From contig NC_080048.1 in assembly GCF_026212465.1 (NCBI RefSeq), forward strand, positions 23,441,977 through 23,505,976: a stretch of DNA of 64,000 nt, given 5' to 3'. Each line of letters starts with the position of its first letter. The stretch's first letter is position 1. Both the position numbers and the translations under genes were made by a program. The notes below the pieces were generated by a model, which worked only from the letters and a program-made list of their open reading frames with translations, was not told the DNA's origin and did not search any database. The DNA comes from Amaranthus tricolor (lineage: Eukaryota; Streptophyta; Magnoliopsida; Caryophyllales; Amaranthaceae). This document shows positions 55,251 through 64,000 of the stretch, in pieces.

Positions 55251-56958
55251 ATATTTGCTTAGCTGCTGGCCATTGTTTAGCTGCTGGCCTTTGTGCTCTT
55301 GGATTAAGTTTGGATCTATTCGTTTTCAAAGTTGAAGCATAGGCAAGGCAACCAAAGGACTTGAGCATATCATATGATGGTGTCTTAGAATATAATACTT
55401 TAAAGGGAATTTTTTTGTTCAAAACAGTGAGGGACACTTTATTGATCAAGTGAGCTGCACATTGCACACAATCACCCCAAAAAGACGTAGGTACTTTTGA
55501 TTGAAAAAACAATGCTCTAACAACTTCAAGAAGGTTTGTTGGGGAGTGTCAACACAACTAGTTTGGTGTTTAATGCCTTTTGCATTGTAAAAAGAGAGGG
55601 TTTCTCCTTCACTTAGTTCTCACAATTTTGATTTTTTTATTGAATTGTGTGAGAACAAATTCATTAAAATGTGTAAAGAGAGATGAGAAATCAAATTTAT
55701 GTTTAATCAATATAATCCATATAAATCTAGAGAAATCATCAACAATGGTAACAAAGCTAATATAATTTTTTCTTGTAGGGGTATCATTGGTCCCAAAATA
55801 TCAATGTGCGGCATATAAAATATTTCACAAGTCTTGATTGAGCTTGGAGTAAAACTACATCTAGTCATCTTTGCTAGAGTATATATAGTGTAAAGTATCT
55901 TATTCTTTACATCAATATTCCTAAACTCAGGAAATAGGTATTGTAAACTTGAGAAAGGAAGGTGTCTAAGTCTAAGATGCCACATTTTAATGTCATTAAG
56001 AATGTCATCACTGTTATTTTCTTGACAGTAGCCTAGTATATAGTATCAAGACTCTTTGTTAAAGTCTCAATTCCAACTGCAGGCTGTGTTGAAGTGTGCA
56101 CACTAGTAGCAGACTCTGCATTCTGTCTGACTAATTTTTTTTCTTTTTTTTTTGCATAGGGAAATCAAAGGAAGTAGAATGCGTTGCTTCACCCTTAGTC
56201 AAGGTGTAGTATAAGCCATTTCTTGACTTACCAAGAAGCAAAGGCTTCTTCGTCGAAGACTCCTGCAAAAACAATTGTCAACAAAATATCAAACCTTGCA
56301 ATTAAGGTCCTTCACAAGTTTGTGTACTGACAGTAGGTTAAACTGAAAATTTGGCACAAATAGAATATTTTTTAGCACAGGACTATTAGGTAAAATGACA
56401 TTGCTTTGTTTTTCTTCCTTCAAGCACTGTGATATAGCGTGATTTCCCATGCAATGTCTTATAACTACTAAAAAAAACTTAACTCACAACAAATATGATC
56501 AGAAGCTCTACTATCTATAACTAGTAAAAAAAAACTTCTATGAGCACTACTTGTTGTTGATCTTTTGATCATACAATCTATGAACTCGAGTTTTTTCTTT
56601 CCTAATAAACCAATGGAGATAGCCCTCTTCCAAGCCTTAAAACCTACCCCTGAGAAAACAGTAGGCATAAGTTTAAGCCTTGTGTCTATGGGATGTAGAA
56701 AATATGGGTTGGATGGATTCATTGTGGGATCACTTGACTTCGAACTCTTATCTTGATTACACATTATCTTTGATTATTGATGAATCTTTAAAAACAGAAT
56801 CAAGAAAAAGAAGAGAATATACTTAAAAGTGTATAAGAAAAAATAAATGAAAACAGAAGGAAAAAAAAGAATAATGAACAGAATTGTTCTTCATTTCTTC
56901 AAGTTTCTGATGGATCGAAAAAAAGGCTGATGGATTGAATGATTCAAAGCTTGTTCAG
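55251..56958 (-). pseudogene. Ty1/Copia remnant C3
   Basis: Same remnant again. The frame 56468-56764 shows the gag N-terminus running straight into the protease start, VIDSRASDHIC, where an active enzyme has DSGASDH: the gag body is gone and the active-site Gly is Arg. WHLRLRHLPFSSLQYL and LAKMTRCSFTP lie at 55707-55985. Integrase C-terminal side is at 55249-55512. Confidence 0.85.
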
Positions 56959-56969
56959 CTCTGATGCAA

Positions 56970-57232
56970 TGTTATAAATGGTAACTACAGGAAAAGAAAG
57001 AAAATTATCATTGATCATCAAAACCGAAGTACAAAAGTGAGGGTTACAAGGCTCCTTATATAAGAAGGAGCAGCAGCCAAGAGAATGAAATACAAAGAAT
57101 CAATTAATTATAACAAATTTTCTTGTTGTAACTACATTTGATCTAAGTAACAACAAGCCTATCTTAATAACTCTTTTATACTAACTTAGCTATACAAAAT
57201 ATAACCCTATTAGAAGCTGAACTGTAGATTCT
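56970..57232 (-). repeat. Truncated LTR of Copia remnant C3
   Basis: TG at 56970. Stops after GTAGATTCTTG, joining sequence equivalent to C1 position about 3020 through a TCTTG microhomology, i.e. a deletion of about 950 bp relative to C1. Confidence 0.7.
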
Positions 57233-58421
57233 TGTTGCTTTATATTGTAGTCTCTCCAAGCAATGCAAATTGAGCAAAACAATTATTAATATTCTGTAGA
57301 AAATGTTTCATGAAGTGTTAGTTGTGAATTGTGATAATTTAAGTTATTCTAATATAATTGTGACAACTACACACAATATATGAGGTATCTAAGGATACCT
57401 CTCTCTCAAACAAAATATCTTATCATTAATATAAGCAACAATACATTAATTACTCACCTTTTCAAAGCTTTAAGAACACTCTCTCGAAGCAAAGATTGAA
57501 CCTTTAATTCAATCTCACACAATATGCATAAACAAGGTTAAAGAACTCTTATGGTGTGAACCCTAGCTTTTCAATCTTGTATATGCATCTCACAATCTCT
57601 AATGACGTTTTAAAACTCCTTATATAGCCCTACAATATATTAGAATAACTTAGGAAAAAAGGCTTAAAAGCCCATACAAAACCTACGTCTGATATGGCTG
57701 TACCTTGCTCGACCCGAGCAGGTTTGGCTCGATTGGTCGAACGCCTTCATAGAGGCTGCTGGTTTGCTACTGATCTTTGGATCGACCGAGCCATAGTGTG
57801 CTCAATGCCTCTTGTCAATAAATTCCCAAACTCAATTAATCAACTTATATTTTCTCATTCTCTTCAATGGCCATGGAAAGAAAATTTTAAATTTATGAAA
57901 AAAAAAATTTATCAAAAGAATTGAAGCCCACAAGATAATAGGAGAAAGGGAGTAACAGTAGAATAAGCACCGGCCACGTGGAATGCGGCTACAACCTCAA
58001 AGTAGGTATTGTCTTGGTTATGATTTCAGTTGTTATCAGTAAATTTTGGTTACTGGAAATTGATTTCAAGCTAATGTTTATTTGTACTAATATTATATGT
58101 TTCTTCTTGTTGTGATTGTTTTTTTCTTAAATAGGAATTTGATGCTTTTAGTTTATTTTCTAAGGCTTTTGATCTTTCTCAACCCCTTATTCAAGTAGAC
58201 TTATGCTCCATTGTTTTAATGATTGACAATTTTTTGTGTTTGAATTTTTGATTGTGTGAAAATTCAATTTAATTTTGGTGTATTGTGGGTGATCTAAAGA
58301 TGCTTATTTTTTAAGTTTTTATTATTTAAAGGTTTTGTGAAATGTGAATAGAAAATCTGAAGATGTAGTTTTTCTATTTTGAAAATTCTAAGTTAAATTT
58401 GATGAAAGCCTAATTTTTTTA

Positions 58422-59449
58422 GGAAAAATTACCCTGAATAATACGAACTTTCACTTATTTCCCAACAATAATACGAACTTTCAATTAATCATGAATAATA
58501 CGAACTTTGACATGTGTTTCCCACTGGCATACATGACCGGTTTATGACCGGGAGAAACGGTCACTTCCTAATTTCTTCATCAGTTTCATGAGTTTATAGA
58601 CAGCAGGTCAGCAGCCTTCATCTTCTTCATTTCCTCACTTTGCTCTTCCCATCAAAATTAGTTTAATTTGAGCTTAGATACCATCAAAAATCCCAACAAT
58701 TAAAAAGTTTTGAACTTTTTCTCCTTCTAGATTTTGTGTGACACGAAAAAGGGGGCAGAAGAAGAGAAGATTAGTATGTAAATTGATGAAATTTCTGGGG
58801 TTTTTTCACTTTTTCTTATGTGTTTTCATGTATCTAAAAGCTTGAACTTAGTTTCTTTAATTTTTTTCAATGCAAATCTATGATCTTTTGGCAAATCCCG
58901 AAGTGATTTATTGCACTCAATACACCATCACGTTGAGATTTCAATTGGGTTTCATACAACAATCTACCAATCTCGGCCATTTTTTCTTCTTAGGGGAGTC
59001 AAAAAATATGCATCTGTAGAAATAAAAAAAGAATTACATACATAAATCAATCAAAATCCCAAATGATTATAAAGTAGATTCTTTGTAATTTGTAAAGATT
59101 AAAAACTTAAGTATCATAAAAGATACATAATTAACAGATTTATCAATGTACTATAAAAACCCAGAAAAGAAAAAGATTAAAAAACAATAATTAATGGGTA
59201 TTTTGATTCAATAATTAACTAATTAATGGGTACACCAACTGCGTGAGGGAGAAGTAGCTCTTTCTTTTCCTTAATTTTATCAGCAAAAAAAAAATTTAAA
59301 AAGAACTCAGCACATTTACCCGTTATAATAAATTAGTATGCCAGCGGAAAACACATGTCAAAGTTCGTATTATTCATGGTTAATTGAAAGTTCGTATTAT
59401 TGTTGAAAAATCAGTGAAAGTTCGTATTATTCAGGGTAATTTTTTTTTT
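58422..59449. mobile_element. Mutator-like element (copy C3)
   Basis: As 4206-5231. Shares CACGTTGAG with C2. Confidence 0.7.
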
Positions 59450-59979
59450 ATTGTAGGATCATATTTAAGGATTGTTCACATAGAATGCTAATGTTATGTT
59501 CTTCCAAAGTCTTCAAATTCTAGATCAGAGGTTTATCCTACATAAGGTGTTGAAGTGATTAATGGCTCGTGATTAATGGCTCTTGATTAATTAATCAAAT
59601 TTTAATCTAGATTAAAGGTTTGCCCATTTGGAGTAATTTCCCTACCCATGGTACCTTTGTCGTTGCCCTAAGTCAGAAAATATATTTGTATGAAAGCATT
59701 TACGAAATAAACTAAATTGTCTTTACTTGTTAAAAAAAGGCCCCAATTTTAATATAAAAGCAAAATTAAACAAGGCCTCCGTAGTAAATGATCTGCCCCT
59801 GTCTATTACATTAGTTTATAATTTTTAAATATATTGGACGATAAATATATTATATTCACTAAAAAGTGAAGTAATAAGATAAACATGAAATAAAACAAAA
59901 ATAAAAGGTTCAGTTCTTAAACAAATAACAAAAAGAGACAAACTTTTAAACAAATAACAAAAAGAGACAAACTTATAGG

Positions 59980-60500
59980 TTATAACAAGCTAGGTTTCTT
60001 GCAATACTTTTTACACCAAAGACTTTTGCGATTGATGACATAGTGTGCTTCGTCTTGAAATTGCAACACCTTCCAAGCAGTCGAACATTGATGAAAAATA
60101 ATTTTTCCAAATAGAGGTGGTGAAGAAGAATGTTGAGTGCGTATATATATTTTTTCCACACAATTCCCAAATGCCCTAATAGACAAAAATTTATATTAGT
60201 ATAATAATTTCAAGATAATTAATTTTTTACATTTATTAGAATATATAGTTTTCCACCATAGATTACTATCCAATATTTTAAAGTAACATGAATGATTTAA
60301 ATGACCGTATAAGATAATGAGAGCTACGTTAAAGTCTAGAAAAATAAAATTTATACACGTGTTCGCAATTACCAAGTAAAATAAGAATAAATTTGTTTTT
60401 TTAGTGATAGGAGATCCTCTTGAAAAAGTAATATAAATTGTTCTTTCTTCCTCAAACCCTTGTTCTCTCCAAGGTATCCAAGGCCTTGCATTTGGATTCA
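59980..60500 (-). pseudogene. RRM-like gene fragment, two exons with intron (copy C3)
   Basis: On the minus strand exon 1 (about 60500 to 60373) has NPNARPWIPWREQGFEEERT and YITFSRGSPITKK, donor TTG|GTAATT; exon 2 (60175-59980) has NCVEKIYI, PPLFGKIIF and a stop. The frame upstream of exon 1 is open here (TTG where the inverted copy has TAG), but one extra A in the A-run before the donor shifts the frame, so this copy is also broken. Confidence 0.6.
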
Positions 60501-61291
60501 AAGTGTAGCCTTGATTTTGCTCTTTGCAGAATACAATTGGAGAATTATATATTATTTATGGTGCGTATGAGATTGAAAAAGTTATATTTTTTTTATGAAT
60601 ATAAATAGCAGCCTATTTATATCAAATATTAATAAACCCTCAATGTAATTACTATATTATTTGTATTCATTATCATACAAAATCAACACATAATTTATTA
60701 CCATCTTTATTTTATTACATTCTTAACTATTCATTGTATCTTTTCATTATTTAATAATTAATTACTAATGAGAGATGATATGTTGCACTATCAAAAATGA
60801 TATCAAATGGTCAATATGTATTAATCAATAGAAACCTTTCATTATATCATCAAATATACAGACACTTTTCATTCGTTTTAAATTATTGGGGAAAAAAGAT
60901 ATTTTGTTACAAAATAATTACAACAATATAATTATTGAGTATGCATTTCATCCATTTTAATAATCTATTAAAATTTGTCAATTAGAGTCTTTAAACTCTT
61001 CACAAAATTATGTATATTTTTAATATAACAAGTTCAAATTTTAGTTAAAGGTAATTAAATTTAATACAAGTAAATGACGTCGAGTTTTTTAAAATATTAA
61101 AAATTAATTATTTTCCTTTCTAAAAATAAATTTCTTATATATTTTTGTGAATACTAGTTGGTGGGGCGCGTGTAATGATATTATTTGCATAGGTTTGATA
61201 AATAAAGTGGATACATTACAAGATTTGTATATGCGGCAAAATAATCTCATTCATGTGCAACCTTAGACGAAAGCACGACATTAATTGTAGC

Positions 61292-62795
61292 TAGTGATGG
61301 CCACGGTCCGGGTTCGGCTGATTCCGGTTCCGTGTGGAACCTGATTCGAACGTTTCGGTTCCAGTTCCGGTTTCGGGTGGTTCCAAATGGTTCCTTGGCG
61401 GTTCCGGCGGTTCCAACTCTCGGGTCGGGCGGGTCGGACCATCGGTTCCATTCTTATTTTTCCTTTAAATATAATATAAAAATACTATAATAATGCGGAC
61501 GTACCTTTGATGATTACTTGATTATTAGCGAAATTCATTGCTTGTCATCGTTATCAAAATATTTACTAAAAAGAAGGAAAAAAAATTAATAAGAAACGAT
61601 AAAAATGATTAATAAAAAAAGAGGGAGAAAATGGACTTGAACCTAGTACCCGAAGGAATACTAAGCTGCCTACGTATCCCGAAAGAATCAAAGCCCACGT
61701 AGTTCTTTGTAATACTTTTTATTTGTAGTTGTTGAATGTTGATTGATCGTTGTTCGATATTCATGATCCTATTTGTCTTCGTCATCATCATCTTGTTGGT
61801 TAGATGCTTCCGCTGACTCTCCTCCTGACGATGATGCAGATGTATCCATCATCATCCATTGATCATAATTGTCTTAATCATCATCGTTCTTGAAAACTTG
61901 TGTTTGGAGCTCCGCTTGATCCCAATCTTTCTTGCAAATACATATTTGATAGTATGTGGAGCAAGAAGAGATCTCTTTTCGTCTAGAACTATTTTACCAG
62001 CATTAAAAGCAGAATCCGACGCAATCGTAGAAGCAAGAATTGCAAGGATATCCTTTGCAATTCTCGATAATATGGGAAATTTTATGGATTTTTCTTTCCA
62101 CCATTATAAAATATCATAGCTACCTTGGTCAATTTCAAAGTAATGTTTAAGATAATTACCTAGTTCTAAATATGAAGTGGAGGGTGAGGAAGAAGATGGT
62201 CCTACAAAACTATCATCTTGGCTTATTATGTTAGCTATTACGGGATTATAATAAGTGGGACGTGCCCGAGACGCTAGCACGCTTAGATGTATCGCGACAT
62301 GGGTTATATACACTAGAATAGTAATCATAAAGTTCTGCTAACAGTTTTTACAATTTCTAACATAACTATGTACATCACTAGGCGGGCGATCTAATGATTA
62401 GTAGTAAAATCATATTACTTTAGTAAGGACTTCCATTAAGAAATAATTAAAAGACTAATTATGTAATTAAGAGAATAATTGTGTTTGCGTAATTAAGTAA
62501 TTAAGTAGAGAGAGTACGAGAAGAGATGAATTATGAATGAAAATGATTGAAAGTGCGGAGTATTTATACCAAAGAACTGCTGGGCTGGAACCTCCCGGTT
62601 CCTAGGAACTGTTGGGCCGGGTGAACCGATCCGGTTCGGTTCCCGGGCGGTTCCTTGGAACCGGCCCGCGGTTCTTTGGTCCGGTTCAGGTGGTTTTTTC
62701 CGGTGGTTTCACAGTTCTGGAAACTTTTTTCGGGACAGTTTCAAGCGGTTCGGAACCGGTTCGGTTTCGGGTAACCCGCTCCATGGCCATCACTA
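61292..62795 (-). mobile_element. hAT transposon, shorter copy (C3)
   Basis: Inverted ends TAGTGATGGCCACGG and CCATGGCCATCACTA (one mismatch), with the same 8-bp ATTGTAGC duplication (61284-61291, 62796-62803) as the C1 copy. About 430 bp of the central transposase is missing relative to C1. GGTTCC-rich subterminal regions are present. Confidence 0.9.
61920..62328 (-). pseudogene. hAT transposase C-terminal fragment with nonsense mutation (C3)
   Basis: Counterpart of 7375-7851. The codon before WWKEK is TAA (plus 62104-62106) instead of GAA, splitting the frame. The dimerisation-region motif remains readable beyond the stop. Confidence 0.75.
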
Positions 62796-63007
62796 ATTGT
62801 AGCTATTTTAGTTGAGCAGAACAGTAGCATCAAAGAAGTTTGGTAACAATCAAGGTTATTAGGATCGAGATTCTACCAAGGATCGTTGAATGGGTATGAT
62901 CAAATTTGGTAGAATCAGATCGTAGGATCCTGTAATCCTACAAATATGCATTAATGTGCTTTGGATTACTGGTTATCAATTATATTTGTTCCCATTTTAA
63001 GTTTTAA

Positions 63008-63230
63008 CACTACAAAAAAAGACAACTTACCGACTAACCCCAAACTGTCGGAAATTTCCGACTAACACGCGTTAGTCGGAATTTCCAACTAAATTGCTAC
63101 TCCATCAATATTTGGTCAAAATTTTAAATTTGAAAAACAAGGAAAATTATAAATTAAAATTTTCCGACTTAATTTTAGTCGGAAAAAATTCCGACCGAAT
63201 TCCGACTATACTAAAGTCGGAAACGTCTTT
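63008..63230. mobile_element. CACTA-type transposon end (C3)
   Basis: CACTACAAAAAAA at 63008 and GTCGGAAATTTCCGAC at 63047-63062; a direct copy of 9009-9240. Confidence 0.75.
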
Positions 63231-63336
63231 CACAATTATGAACCCTAGTTTGTACCTTTGCATTAAATGCGTTTGCCTTAACTTAAATCATCTGCCTAAC
63301 TATATAAATTTTTCTGACAAGTGACAATTTGCCTAA

Positions 63337-63845
<509 letters not shown>

Positions 63846-64000
63846 GGAGTAAATCTTAATGTTAATGTATGGGAGACTGAGCGCATCTTAACGTTAATGT
63901 ATTCCCAATGCTAAGAGGAGTAAATCTTTGAATGCCCTTTATTAAGGCTTTAATTGGAAGATAGAAGATGGAACCACCAATTTATAATTAATGTCATGGG
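63846..64000. other. End of window, no gene seen
   Basis: Contains a short direct repeat, TCTTAATGTTAATGTAT / TCTTAACGTTAATGTAT. Nothing recognisable. Confidence 0.4.

Larger units (their letters stand above)
57233..61190 (+). repeat. Block C3, direct copy of about 3020-6727
   Basis: Follows C1 closely and keeps the RRM-like first exon which C1 lost. Contains the elements listed separately; the rest is non-coding. Confidence 0.9.

Overview
The window is repeat-dense nuclear DNA of a flowering plant, very probably a eudicot. It is AT-rich and carries Ty1/Copia, hAT, CACTA-like, Mutator-like and LINE sequences, long (AAT)n tracts, plant-type introns and methionine-initiator-tRNA primer sites. 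I found no intact host gene. The species cannot be fixed from the sequence. The setting looks like a gene-poor, rearranged heterochromatic block.

Layout. Three kinds of block recur. Block C holds a decayed minus-strand Copia element, a Mutator-like element, an RRM-like gene fragment, a hAT element and a CACTA end. Block A holds LTR-like sequence and (AAT)n/ACTAATACG satellite. Block P holds an LTR-like start followed by a truncated Copia with its gag on the minus strand. The order is C1 (1-9.3 kb), A (9.3-13.3), P1 (13.3-17.0), an inverted partial C (17.0-21.1), an enlarged A with three head-to-tail 2.86-kb units (21.1-32.4), P2 (32.4-45.8) split by a young Copia, a unique stretch U (45.8-49.7), then C2 (49.7-55.0) and C3 (55.0-63.3) in tandem, then the start of another A.

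The one nearly complete mobile element is a 9.8-kb Copia retrotransposon at 32914-42728. It has a perfect 5-bp target duplication, and by eye its two LTRs differ by one substitution and one poly-C length change. The paralogous block P1 preserves the empty target site at 14024-14028. Its pol has intact protease, integrase, reverse transcriptase and RNase H motifs, and it has an extra 561-codon ORF before the 3' LTR. The Gag N-terminal (UBN2-type) domain is missing and an in-frame TAG separates gag from pol, so it may have been mobilised with Gag supplied in trans. The heptamer GGAACAG/CTGTTCC occurs at least 22 times in it, on both strands and in all reading frames.

Other points: the AAT/ATT junctions mark the edges of recent tandem amplification; an RRM-like gene fragment with a recognisable intron has been copied with block C; U contains a 280-bp fold-back, a CACTA-like segment with possible captured exons, and a LINE zf-RVT fragment. 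Most other open frames are microsatellite or antisense artefacts. Coordinates of decayed elements are by eye and approximate.
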